64,000 nucleotides of DNA from Candidatus Saccharicenans sp. (GTDB lineage: Bacteria; Acidobacteriota; Aminicenantia; Aminicenantales; Saccharicenantaceae): positions 970,276 through 1,034,275 of the forward strand of contig JASEIU010000001.1 in NCBI GenBank assembly GCA_030017715.1, read 5' to 3'. Positions 1 to 7,973 of this stretch are shown one piece after another; positions within the stretch are counted from its first letter, which is position 1, and each line of letters opens with the position of its first letter. The notes under the pieces are model-generated. The model saw only the letters and a list, made by a program, of their open reading frames with translations, did no database searches and was not told the origin of the DNA. Position numbers and translations under genes: made by a program.

Positions 1-712
1 AAAGTATGACCGGATACCATTCCTGGTTGACCAGCCTGGTTATATGTTGAGTTTCCTTGAGATTGGCCAGGTAGGAATCACGGTTGTTATCGTGCCCGGC
101 ATAGTAATGGTAAAGGTAGGGCAGGGGAGAAACTTCAAACGGCGTCCCGACGTTCTTATGGTACCATTCGGCCAGCAGGTTCATGCCGTCCGGGTTGGCA
201 AACACCAGGAGACAGATGACCTCGTCCAAAATCTTCAGGGTTTTTTCATCCCGGGCCGAGACCAGGTCATAGGCTAACTGGACGAGGTGCTGAGCCGGGG
301 CACATTCGGAAGCGTGCAGTCCGCCGTCGATATAAACCACAGCTCTACCCTGACGGGACAGGCCAGCTGCTTCTTCCGGGCTCAGCCCCCGGGCCAGAGA
401 CAGTTTTTTTATGATGTCCCGATATTTTTCCAATTCCTGAAGATTGGCCGGAGAAGAAATTATTGCGTAATACATAGGCAGCCCGAGCGTGGTTTTGCCC
501 ATTTCCCGGAGCTTGATACGGTCGGAAACCGCGGCCACTTTTTTCAGGTAATCGATGGCCTGGTCATAGGTGATCAGGTGATAATCAGCTCCGACTCTGA
601 AGCCAAGGATTTCTTCCGGCGGCGGAATCACCTGGGCCGGCAGAGACCCGGACAGGGCCAGGATGAGGAGCGATAAGAAGGAGGCAATTGAAATTAGACG
701 CTTTGTGGTCAT
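1..712 (-). CDS. M14 zinc carboxypeptidase, exported, 3' end cut by the window edge
   Basis: The reading frame runs from the ATG at 710-712 to the window edge, giving the first 237 residues without a stop. A hydrophobic signal peptide covers about residues 1-26. An M14-type HxxE zinc motif (HASE, H133/E136) follows a GGL turn. An NPDG motif lies at 173-176 and an NNRD motif at 209-212, matching the M14 positions that hold the substrate carboxylate. The third zinc His and the catalytic Glu would lie beyond the window. An AGGAG site sits just upstream of the start. It lies 20 nt downstream of yraN on the same strand. The likely role is digestion of peptides in the periplasm or outside the cell. 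The family call is firm; the specificity is unknown. Confidence 0.88.
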   Translation of the reverse strand, partial: MTTKRLISIASFLSLLILALSGSLPAQVIPPPEEILGFRVGADYHLITYDQAIDYLKKVAAVSDRIKLREMGKTTLGLPMYYAIISSPANLQELEKYRDIIKKLSLARGLSPEEAAGLSRQGRAVVYIDGGLHASECAPAQHLVQLAYDLVSARDEKTLKILDEVICLLVFANPDGMNLLAEWYHKNVGTPFEVSPLPYLYHYYAGHDNNRDSYLANLKETQHITRLVNQEWYPVIL

Positions 713-732
713 TATCTATCTCCTGAATAAGT

Positions 733-1104
733 CTATTCAAAAGCGTTAATCAGATGCTCAATTTCCGGCGGCTGTCCGTCGAGAAAACGGAGGCTGATGA
801 CGTCAAACCGGCAATCAATGTTATCCAGCCCGTTAAGATAAAGGTAGCCTTCGGCCGCTCTTCTCAGGTGGGCTTTCTTGCGTTCGGTGACCGCTTCTTC
901 CGGGCAGCCAAAGTCATCTGAGCGTCTGGTTTTGACCTCGATGAAGACCAGATAATCGCCGTCGCGGGCGATAAGGTCGATTTCGGTGTGATGAAATTGA
1001 AAATGCCTGGCAATAATACGGAAGCCTTTTTTCTCCAGGTACTCGGCGGCTATTTGTTCGCCCCAGCGGCCGAAAGGGAGTGAACTTACTTTATCCTTTT
1101 CCAC
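733..1104 (-). CDS. yraN: YraN/UPF0102 family nuclease-fold protein
   Basis: A 123-residue protein with the UPF0102 pattern: an N-terminal FGRWGEQIAAEYLEKKGF-type helix, then the restriction-endonuclease-like core EIDLIARDGDYLVFIEVKTR. The D and the ExK triad of that core are intact (about residues 42-58). The family resembles Holliday-junction resolvases in fold, but its cellular role is not settled. Its start overlaps the 3' end of cysS by 19 nt, so the two are probably co-transcribed and translationally coupled. Its length is normal for the family. Confidence 0.9.
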   Translation of the reverse strand: MEKDKVSSLPFGRWGEQIAAEYLEKKGFRIIARHFQFHHTEIDLIARDGDYLVFIEVKTRRSDDFGCPEEAVTERKKAHLRRAAEGYLYLNGLDNIDCRFDVISLRFLDGQPPEIEHLINAFE

Positions 1105-2480
1105 CTGACGCCTTCTTTAGTGTCTTCCAGAATAATTCCCAGCTGACGCAGCTCTTCCCGGATGGCGTCGGCCAGGGCAAAATTTTTCTCTTTTCGGGCC
1201 TTCTGGCGCGCTTCAATCCTGGACAGAATTTCAGGCGGCAGCGGTTGCTCTTCTTTTTCCGGCAGGATGGCCAGCACCCGGTCGAGTTCCTGCACGGCCG
1301 CCAGTATTCTGGCGCCGTCAGCCTGTTTTATCAGATCCCGGGACAGCCGGGAATTGATCTCGCGAATAAATTCAAACAGGGCGGCCAGGGCGGCCGAAAT
1401 ATTGAGGTCATCGGCCAGGCTGTTCTTGAAATCTTCCAGCATTTTTTCGGTCAGTTCAGAGATTTCCGGTTGGTCGCCGGGGGGAAAGGTGCGGTGTTCC
1501 AGTTCGTAAACAAAATCCAGAATCCTCTGCCGGGAAGCCCGGGCCTGTTCCAGGCTGTCGAAAGTAAAATTGAGCATCTTGCGATAATGGGTGGAAAGCA
1601 GGAAGAACCTCAGGTCAACCGGGTCCAGCCCGCGGGCCAGCAGGTCCCGCAGGGTGTAGAAATTGCCCCTGGATTTGGACATCTTCTCGCCGTCCACCAC
1701 CAGATGATGGCAGTGAAGCCAGTAGTTGACGAACTTCTGGCCGTAAAAGGCTTCCGACTGGGCAATTTCGTTCTCATGATGGGGGAAGATATTGTCGATG
1801 CCGCCGCAGTGAATATCGAGGCTGGGGCCCAGGTAACGGCTGCTCATAGCCGAACACTCTATGTGCCAGCCCGGCCGGCCGGCTCCCAGCTCTGTTTCCC
1901 AGAACGGCTCGCCCTCCTTGGCTTTTTTCCACAGGGCGAAATCATGAACACTTTCTTTTTCGTATTCATCGCTGTCAACCCGGGCCCCGGCTTTGAGTTC
2001 TTCCAGGTTGATTTTGGCCAGGCGCCCGTAGGCTGGGAATTTTTCTATGCTGAAATAAACGGAACCTTCTTTATAATAAGCAAACCCCCTGGCCAGCAGG
2101 CCCTTTACCATTTTGACCATGTCCGGAATATGCTCGGTGGCCCGGGGATATAAATCGGCCGGCAGGATTCTCAGTGTCTTGATATCTTCGAAGAAGGCTT
2201 CGATGTACTTGGCGGTGTAATCCTGAAGGGACAGGCCCAGCCGGGCGGCTCCTTTGATGGTCTTGTCGTCAACGTCGGTGATGTTCATGACGTGAATCAC
2301 TTTGAAGCCGGCCAGCAGCAGAAATCTCTTCAGCAGATCTTCAAAAATATAGGCCCGGTAATTTCCTATGTGCGGATAGTCGTAGACGGTCGGGCCGCAG
2401 GTATAGAGGCGAACTTCGCCCTCCCTGAGGGGCTTAAATTCCTCCAGCGTACCGGAGAGTGTATTGAAGAAGCGAATCAT
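1086..2480 (-). CDS. cysS: cysteinyl-tRNA synthetase
   Basis: Class I aminoacyl-tRNA synthetase that charges tRNA-Cys. The HIGH signature appears as PHIGNYRAYIFEDLL after CGPTVYDY, and the KMSKS loop as GEKMSKSRGN. The zinc-binding residues are visible in the CGPTVYDY, ECSAMS, and HHENEIAQSEA segments. The C-terminal helical part ends in a basic tail (GVRWKRIK). An upstream ATG at 2496-2498 would add six residues (MDIIDR). The ATG at 2478-2480 is preferred because it gives the family-typical start MIRFFNTLSG. It heads a minus-strand run with yraN and the M14 peptidase, and is divergent from the lysine-catabolism genes across about 140 nt. Confidence 0.95.
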   Translation of the reverse strand: MIRFFNTLSGTLEEFKPLREGEVRLYTCGPTVYDYPHIGNYRAYIFEDLLKRFLLLAGFKVIHVMNITDVDDKTIKGAARLGLSLQDYTAKYIEAFFEDIKTLRILPADLYPRATEHIPDMVKMVKGLLARGFAYYKEGSVYFSIEKFPAYGRLAKINLEELKAGARVDSDEYEKESVHDFALWKKAKEGEPFWETELGAGRPGWHIECSAMSSRYLGPSLDIHCGGIDNIFPHHENEIAQSEAFYGQKFVNYWLHCHHLVVDGEKMSKSRGNFYTLRDLLARGLDPVDLRFFLLSTHYRKMLNFTFDSLEQARASRQRILDFVYELEHRTFPPGDQPEISELTEKMLEDFKNSLADDLNISAALAALFEFIREINSRLSRDLIKQADGARILAAVQELDRVLAILPEKEEQPLPPEILSRIEARQKARKEKNFALADAIREELRQLGIILEDTKEGVRWKRIK

Positions 2481-2623
2481 CCTGTCTATTATGTCCAAAC
2501 CGCCTCAGGGCGTCAATAGGATAGAAAACAAAGTCAGGCGGCTATATTCAGAGACGGGGCGGTTTGACCTGATCTCTCATAATATGCCATAATATTTTCT
2601 CCATCTTATATAAAGGAATCATA

Positions 2624-3934
2624 ATGAGGGTTAATATTGGCATCAGACGAGAAGATATCAGCCGCTGGGAGCGAAGGGCTCCCCTGATCCCGGCCCACGT
2701 GCGCGAGTTGCAGGACAAATACCCGCTTCAATTCTATGTTCAGCCTTCCGAGATCAGGGTTTTCCCCGACAGCGAGTATCGGTCGGCCGGAGCCGAGGTT
2801 CAGGAAGACCTCTGTCCCAGCCGGTTGGTGCTGGCTATTAAGGAAATTCCTCTTAAGATGTTCGAACCGGGAAAGGTTTACGTTTTTTTCTCCCATACGA
2901 TTAAGGGGCAGGCCCACAACATGCCGATGCTCCGGAGGATCATGGAACTGGGTTGCAGCCTGATCGACTACGAGAAAATGACCGATGACCAGGGCCGCCG
3001 GGTTCTTTTTTTCGGCAACTATGCCGGTCATGCCGGCATGGTCGACTCCCTCTGGGCCTATGGCCGGAGGCTTAAACTTCTGGGGTTTAGCACCCCTTTT
3101 GAGAGGATAAACCAGGCAGTTCATTATGCCAACCTGACCGAAATCAAGGAAGAAGTCAAAGCTGTCGGTCAGGAAATAGTCGACCGGGGACTGCCGGCCG
3201 AAATAAGCCCTTTTATCTGCGGCTTTTTCGGCTACGGCCACGTCTCCCGGGGAGCCCAGGAAGTGTTTGACCTGCTGCCGGCGGTTGAACTCAAACCCTC
3301 GGAACTGGCCGAAACGGTAGAGAAAGGCTATTTCTCGCCCCACCGGGTTTATAAAGTCGTCTTCAAGGAAGAAGATATGGTCAGGCCGAAGGGACCGCAA
3401 CCCTTTGACCTTCAGGATTATTATCGGAACCCGGACAAATATTACCCGGTGGCCGAAGACTATCTACCTTACCTGAGCATCCTTATAAACGGCATCTTCT
3501 GGACGCCGAAGTATCCCCGCTTTGTAACCAGAAAATTCTTGCAGCAGCTTTATGGAACCAAAGCCCGGCCCCGGCTGCAGGTGATTGGTGATATCACATG
3601 TGATATCAACGGTTCGGTCGAAAGCACCGTCCGGGCCACCGATTCTGAAAAACCGGTCTATGTCTACGACCCGGCCAGCGGGGAAACCAGAGACGGCTTC
3701 GATGGCCGGGGTCCGGTTGTCCTGGCGGTATATAACCTGCCGGCCGAACTGCCCGTGGAATCGTCGACTTATTTTAGCCAGGGATTGAAAAAATATGTTC
3801 CCGCCCTGGCCCTGGCCGATTATTCCAGAAACTTTGAGCAACTGGAGCTGGAGCCGGTCCTGAAAAGGGCGGTTATCGTCTATAACGGTCAGCTCACCCC
3901 GGATTACCGTTATCTCGAAAATTACCTGAAATAG
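2624..3934 (+). CDS. lysine-ketoglutarate reductase (LKR) domain protein
   Basis: A 436-residue protein beginning NIGIRREDISRWERRAPLIP. This is the hallmark opening of the LKR half of eukaryotic alpha-aminoadipic semialdehyde synthase (AlaDh/PNT N-terminal fold). It should condense lysine with 2-oxoglutarate to saccharopine using NAD(P)H. A conserved stretch (VLFFGNYAGHAGMVDSLWA) and a glycine-rich FFGYGHVSRGAQEV segment (about residues 197-210) agree with the nucleotide-binding half of the fold. In animals and plants this domain is fused to saccharopine dehydrogenase; here that enzyme is the separate next gene. The reverse, lysine-forming direction is possible but less likely for a freestanding bacterial pair. 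Confidence 0.85.
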   Translation: MRVNIGIRREDISRWERRAPLIPAHVRELQDKYPLQFYVQPSEIRVFPDSEYRSAGAEVQEDLCPSRLVLAIKEIPLKMFEPGKVYVFFSHTIKGQAHNMPMLRRIMELGCSLIDYEKMTDDQGRRVLFFGNYAGHAGMVDSLWAYGRRLKLLGFSTPFERINQAVHYANLTEIKEEVKAVGQEIVDRGLPAEISPFICGFFGYGHVSRGAQEVFDLLPAVELKPSELAETVEKGYFSPHRVYKVVFKEEDMVRPKGPQPFDLQDYYRNPDKYYPVAEDYLPYLSILINGIFWTPKYPRFVTRKFLQQLYGTKARPRLQVIGDITCDINGSVESTVRATDSEKPVYVYDPASGETRDGFDGRGPVVLAVYNLPAELPVESSTYFSQGLKKYVPALALADYSRNFEQLELEPVLKRAVIVYNGQLTPDYRYLENYLK

Positions 3935-3966
3935 AAATAACGATAATTAAAATGGCGAGGAGCAAG

Positions 3967-5289
3967 ATGAAAAAAGTCTGCCTTCTTGGTGCCGGACTGG
4001 TGGCCGGTCCGTTGATTGAGTACCTTCTCGGTTATGATGACCTTGAGCTGGTGGTGGCCGACCTTGACCTGGAACGAGCCAGAAGCCTGGTCAAAAATCA
4101 TCCTCGCGGCCGGGTGGTTCAGCTTGACCTCAAAAACCGCCAGTCCCTGGTCGGTCTGCTGACCGATTGCCAGGTGGCGGTCAGCATGGTTCCATACACC
4201 TTTCATCCTTATATAGCCGAAATCTGCCTGGAATTGAAAAAACATCTGGTAACCGCTTCTTATGTCAGTCCGGCCATGAAGGCTCTGGGCGAAAAGGCCA
4301 GGAATAGTGGATTGATTTTTCTTAATGAGCTCGGTTTGGATCCGGGAATTGACCATATGGAGGCCATGAGGCTGATAGAAGAGGCTCACCGGGCCGGCGG
4401 CCGGGTGACCGGTTTCATTTCTTATTGCGGCGGGCTGCCGGCTCCAGAAGCCAGGGACAATCCTTTTGGCTATAAGTTTTCCTGGAGTCCCAGGGGAGTT
4501 CTTCTGGCAGGAAGAAACGAAGCCCGTTATCTTCTGGAGGGGCGAGAAGTGGTGGTCCCGGCCGAGGAGCTTTTCAGCCATTTTAAGCTGATCGATATAC
4601 CGGGACTGGGCGTTTTTGAGGGCTATCCCAACCGGAATTCTGTTTCCTATACAGATATCTATGGAATCCCGGAAGCCAGGACTATGCTCAGGGGAACCCT
4701 GCGTTATCCTGGCTGGTGTCTGAGATTAAAAAAGATCGGGGAACTGGGATTGCTGGATATAACCGAGAGAGAGTGGCGGGCTGATACCTACGCCGGTTTC
4801 GTGAGAGAATATCTGAGCCTGGGAAAAACGGATGAGCTGAGAAAAGGCGTGGCTGCCAGGCTCAAACTCGAACCCGAATCCGAGGTTATAGACAGCCTGG
4901 ACTGGCTGGGATTGTTCAGCGACCGGCCGCTTCCCTCCAGAAATATTTCTCCGCTTGACCTGCTGGTGGCCCTGATGGTGGAAAAATTGAAATACCGGGA
5001 AGGTGAGCGGGATATGACTGTTCTGCAGCATGAACTCGTGGTTGACTATCCGGAAAAAGGCCGGGAAAGAATTACTTCCACGCTGATTGATTTCGGTCAA
5101 CCTCACGGACATACTTCCATGTCCAGGACAGTTGGCCTGCCGGTGGCCATCGGAGTAAAATTGATCCTGGAAGGAAGGATTCACAGCAGCGGAGTCCTGA
5201 CCCCGACTGTAGCCGAAATATACAATCCGATTCTGGAAGAACTCCGGTCGCTGGGCCTGGCCTTTGTGGAAGCCAGAAATTTCATCTGA
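3967..5289 (+). CDS. saccharopine dehydrogenase (SDH half of AASS)
   Basis: Begins MKKVCLLGAGLVAGPLIEYL, a Rossmann GxGxxxxP fingerprint typical of saccharopine dehydrogenase. It continues with the family landmarks NELGLDPGIDHMEAM and a GLPAPEARDNPFGYKFSWSP substrate-loop segment. It should oxidise saccharopine to glutamate and alpha-aminoadipate semialdehyde, completing the step started by the preceding gene. An in-frame ATG at 3952 is possible, but GAGGAG at 3956-3961 is correctly spaced only for the ATG at 3967. The gap to the LKR gene is short, which indicates one operon. The 441-residue length fits the SDH domain of the bifunctional eukaryotic enzyme. Confidence 0.9.
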   Translation: MKKVCLLGAGLVAGPLIEYLLGYDDLELVVADLDLERARSLVKNHPRGRVVQLDLKNRQSLVGLLTDCQVAVSMVPYTFHPYIAEICLELKKHLVTASYVSPAMKALGEKARNSGLIFLNELGLDPGIDHMEAMRLIEEAHRAGGRVTGFISYCGGLPAPEARDNPFGYKFSWSPRGVLLAGRNEARYLLEGREVVVPAEELFSHFKLIDIPGLGVFEGYPNRNSVSYTDIYGIPEARTMLRGTLRYPGWCLRLKKIGELGLLDITEREWRADTYAGFVREYLSLGKTDELRKGVAARLKLEPESEVIDSLDWLGLFSDRPLPSRNISPLDLLVALMVEKLKYREGERDMTVLQHELVVDYPEKGRERITSTLIDFGQPHGHTSMSRTVGLPVAIGVKLILEGRIHSSGVLTPTVAEIYNPILEELRSLGLAFVEARNFI

Positions 5290-5315
5290 GCCTGAGCTCA
5301 GGAAGGAGGGTCAAG

Positions 5316-6122
5316 ATGAAAAGACTCCCTTATGTAGCCGGGTATTTCTATCCCCAGGAGCCGGACCTCTTAAGAAACACGATTAATTCTTTTGTCAGGG
5401 AAGGGGCTGAAAAATTAAGGGCAGTCGGAGTGGTGGCGCCGCACGCCGGTTACGAGTATTCGGGTCCGGTGGCGGGAAAAGTTTATTCGGCGGTAGAAAT
5501 TCCGGCCAGTGTCGTTATCCTGTCTCCGGCCCACCACCGCATTAGTTCGCTGTTTGCTCTTTTTGACCGGGGAAGCTGGCTGACGCCGCTGGGAGAAGTA
5601 AAAGTTGAATCCCGCCTGGCTGACCTGGTGGCCCTGGAAACCGACCTGATCAGCCGCGACCCGGAAGCTCACCGCAAGGAACATTCAATTGAAGTTCAGA
5701 TCCCCTTTCTGCAATACTTCCGGCCGGATGTTTCCATCGTGCCCATCATGGTTTCCTACCAGGCTGGCTGGACTGAACTCAACCAGCTGGGTCAGGCGCT
5801 GGCGGCAGCCGTTCGACAGTTCGGACAACCGGTGCTGCTGGTGGCCAGCACCGACATGAGCCATTATGTAAACCAGAAGGTGGCCGAAGAACTTGATTTC
5901 AAGGCTATAAGCTTCATCGAAAAACTCGACTCCGAGGGACTGGTCCGGGTGGTTACGTCTTTGGGAATTTCCATGTGTGGTTTCCAGCCGACCGCGGCCA
6001 TGCTGGCTGCGGCCCGGGCTCTAAACGCCAGAGAAGGGCGCCTGATAAGTTACCAAACATCTGGCGAAAGAACTGGCGATTACGGGGAAGTTGTGGGCTA
6101 TGCCGGACTGGCGATTTTATAA
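5316..6122 (+). CDS. MEMO-family protein (AmmeMemoRadiSam system protein B)
   Basis: A 268-residue protein of the MEMO1/UPF0103 family, related in fold to extradiol dioxygenases. The expected landmarks are VVAPHAGYEYSGPVAGKVY, LSPAHHR, KEHSIEVQIPFLQ and STDMSHY, which together supply the family's conserved His/Asp/Cys pocket; a Cys (SMCGFQ) lies near residue 220. A strong AGGAGG precedes the start. In many genomes it sits with an AMMECR1 protein and a radical SAM enzyme, but neither is here. Instead it follows the saccharopine genes by 26 nt. Biochemical function in bacteria is not established. Confidence 0.9.
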   Translation: MKRLPYVAGYFYPQEPDLLRNTINSFVREGAEKLRAVGVVAPHAGYEYSGPVAGKVYSAVEIPASVVILSPAHHRISSLFALFDRGSWLTPLGEVKVESRLADLVALETDLISRDPEAHRKEHSIEVQIPFLQYFRPDVSIVPIMVSYQAGWTELNQLGQALAAAVRQFGQPVLLVASTDMSHYVNQKVAEELDFKAISFIEKLDSEGLVRVVTSLGISMCGFQPTAAMLAAARALNAREGRLISYQTSGERTGDYGEVVGYAGLAIL

Positions 6123-6123
6123 T

Positions 6124-6150
6124 TTAGCAGTCTCTCTGGCAGATTGACAA
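6124..6150 (+). promoter_or_regulatory. degenerate CIRCE-like HrcA operator
   Basis: The inverted repeat TTAGCAGTC-N9-GATTGACAA has the exact 9-nt spacing of CIRCE (TTAGCACTC-N9-GAGTGCTAA). The left arm matches 8 of 9 positions and the right arm 6 of 9. It lies 37 nt upstream of hrcA and its right arm overlaps the -35 box, where a repressor would block RNA polymerase. HrcA autoregulation through this site is inferred. Confidence 0.5.
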
Positions 6151-6172
6151 AACCGGACTTTTAAGGTAAATA
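6144..6172 (+). promoter_or_regulatory. sigma-70-type promoter of the hrcA operon
   Basis: TTGACA at 6144-6149, a 17-nt spacer, and TAAATA at 6167-6172, placed about 16 nt upstream of the hrcA start codon. The perfect -35 and ideal spacing make this a convincing vegetative promoter. The leader would be very short. Confidence 0.6.
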
Positions 6173-6187
6173 AAATAAAAAGGGAAA

Positions 6188-7249
6188 ATGTCTTACTCAA
6201 GATTAGAAAATAAAGAAAAAATTATATTAAATCTTACAGTAGCTTCATACCTCGAAACGGGAAAGCCGGTCAGTTCTGGCCTCCTGGCCCAGAAGCTGAA
6301 TTTCAAGATATCACCGGCCACCATCAGAAACGCCATGGCCAGCCTGGAGAAAGAAGGTTATCTCTTCCAACCTCACACCTCAGCCGGAAGGCTGCCCACT
6401 GATGAGGGCATCAGGTTCTATGTGAATACGCTCCTGGTCGAGACCCTCCGGGCAACCCCCGACGACCTGAGAATCTACCCCGAAGAGTTGAACGTCGGTT
6501 CGGGAGAACTGGACAGCTTGCTGCTTCAGGTTAGCCAGATTCTGGCCAGCAGTTCTGACAACCTGGCTTTTGTCATCTCGCCCAATATCTCCCGGGTAAC
6601 CTTTGACCAGGTCAGATTCGTCAAGCTGAAAGATAACCGGGTGATGATTGTCCTGCTTTCAACCTTCAACCTGGTGCAGACCGAAATATTCGAGACTCAG
6701 GCTCTGTTCACTCAGACCGAGCTGGACCGGGCGGCCCAGTACCTTAACCAGAATTTCCGCGGCAAAAGCCTGTCTCACGTCCGCGATTATCTTTTCCGGG
6801 AGCTGCCCCGGCTCAAGATGAGATATGAGGACCTGGTGGAAAAACTCCTGACCCTGCTGCGGAGTTATCCTGCTCTGGAAAAGGAAGAAGGGAAAATTTT
6901 TCTTCAGGGAACAGCCCGGTTACTGGACAAGGCCGAGCTTTTTGACTTCAACAAGCTGAAATCCCTGTTTCAGAATTTTGAAGAAAAAGCCAACCTGGCC
7001 CGCCTGCTGTCAGACCTGATTAGCCTGGAAAGGGTCAAAGTAATCATAGGCTCGGAGTTGAAGCTTCCGGAAATTGCCGATTGTTCCCTGATTCTGTCTC
7101 ATTACGGCTACCGGAATAAGATTCTGGGCTCGCTGGGCATCATCGGACCTAAAAGGTTGCCGTACGACCGGATAATTCCTCTGGTCGATAACGTTGCCAG
7201 GAGATTGACCAGGGCCATTACCATCCTGGAAAAAGGAGTTGAGCTATGA
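6188..7249 (+). CDS. hrcA: heat-inducible transcription repressor HrcA
   Basis: A 353-residue HrcA. An N-terminal winged helix (ASYLETGKPVSSGLLAQKLN, then SPATIRNAMASLEKEGYL) is followed by the signature HTSAGRLPTDEGIRFYV, an inserted dimerisation domain and a GAF-like C-terminal part ending IGPKRLPYDRIIPLVD. It represses chaperone operons by binding CIRCE; a degenerate CIRCE-like site precedes it. An AAGGGA site is just upstream. Its TGA overlaps the grpE ATG (ATGA), so translation is coupled. Confidence 0.95.
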   Translation: MSYSRLENKEKIILNLTVASYLETGKPVSSGLLAQKLNFKISPATIRNAMASLEKEGYLFQPHTSAGRLPTDEGIRFYVNTLLVETLRATPDDLRIYPEELNVGSGELDSLLLQVSQILASSSDNLAFVISPNISRVTFDQVRFVKLKDNRVMIVLLSTFNLVQTEIFETQALFTQTELDRAAQYLNQNFRGKSLSHVRDYLFRELPRLKMRYEDLVEKLLTLLRSYPALEKEEGKIFLQGTARLLDKAELFDFNKLKSLFQNFEEKANLARLLSDLISLERVKVIIGSELKLPEIADCSLILSHYGYRNKILGSLGIIGPKRLPYDRIIPLVDNVARRLTRAITILEKGVEL

Positions 7250-7971
7250 GAGGCGACAAGACGAAAAAAAAACAATCACCCGACCAAAATGAGGCGGAAG
7301 CTCCGGAAGAAAATTCGGAATTGAAGGTCGAGTCCGGTCCTTCGGGTCCGGAAGCGGGTTTTAAGGTCAGCGACCAGGAAGAAATAGAATTCCTGCGGGA
7401 AGAACGGGAAGGCAATGAGCCGACCTGTGCTGCTCCGGCCGGGGCGGAGAAGACTCTGCCCGACCTGAGAGAGACGGTCAGCAAGCTTCAGACCGAACTG
7501 GAGGGAAAGGACCGGGAAATAGCCAGCCTCAAAAAAGCCGTGGAAGAGCTGAAAGATAAGTTTCTGCGCTCGGTGGCCGAGCTCGACAATGTCAGGAAAA
7601 GAACGGAAAGAGAAAAAGAAGAATATTTTCAATATGCCCTGAGCGAGCTGCTGCGGGACATCCTGCCGATTCTCGATAACTTCGAGCGGGCCTTGAAAGC
7701 CTCCGAGGAAGAAGTCGACGGAAAAACTTTCCGGGAGGGAGTGGAATTAATTTACAGGATGATGCTCAATCTGATTAAGAAGCATGGAGTCAGACCGATT
7801 GAGATCGAGAGCAAAAAATTCGACCCCAATCTGCACCAGGCCCTGGTTTCGGAGGAATCGGCCGAGGTCAACGAACCGGAGATAGAAGAAGAATTACAAA
7901 AAGGTTACCTGATTCACAATAGACTTCTGCGACCGACTATGGTAAAAGTAATCGTTCCGAAGAAGAACTGA
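7246..7971 (+). CDS. grpE: nucleotide exchange factor GrpE
   Basis: A 241-residue GrpE. A long, highly charged and probably disordered N-terminal region (residues 1 to about 80) leads into a coiled coil (KLQTELEGKDREIASLKKAV). The DnaK-binding head carries the family signature near the C-terminus (VEVGTVEEEL-type, here EEELQKGYLIHNRLLRPTMV). It drives ADP release from DnaK. It overlaps hrcA by 4 nt and lies 2 nt before dnaK. The acidic N-terminal extension is longer than in E. coli GrpE (197 aa). Confidence 0.95.
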   Translation: MRGDKTKKKQSPDQNEAEAPEENSELKVESGPSGPEAGFKVSDQEEIEFLREEREGNEPTCAAPAGAEKTLPDLRETVSKLQTELEGKDREIASLKKAVEELKDKFLRSVAELDNVRKRTEREKEEYFQYALSELLRDILPILDNFERALKASEEEVDGKTFREGVELIYRMMLNLIKKHGVRPIEIESKKFDPNLHQALVSEESAEVNEPEIEEELQKGYLIHNRLLRPTMVKVIVPKKN

Positions 7972-7973
7972 GC

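Noticed and set aside
1080..2153. A 357-codon plus-strand frame opposite cysS
   Set aside because: It mirrors cysS on the other strand and has no recognisable domain or ribosome site.
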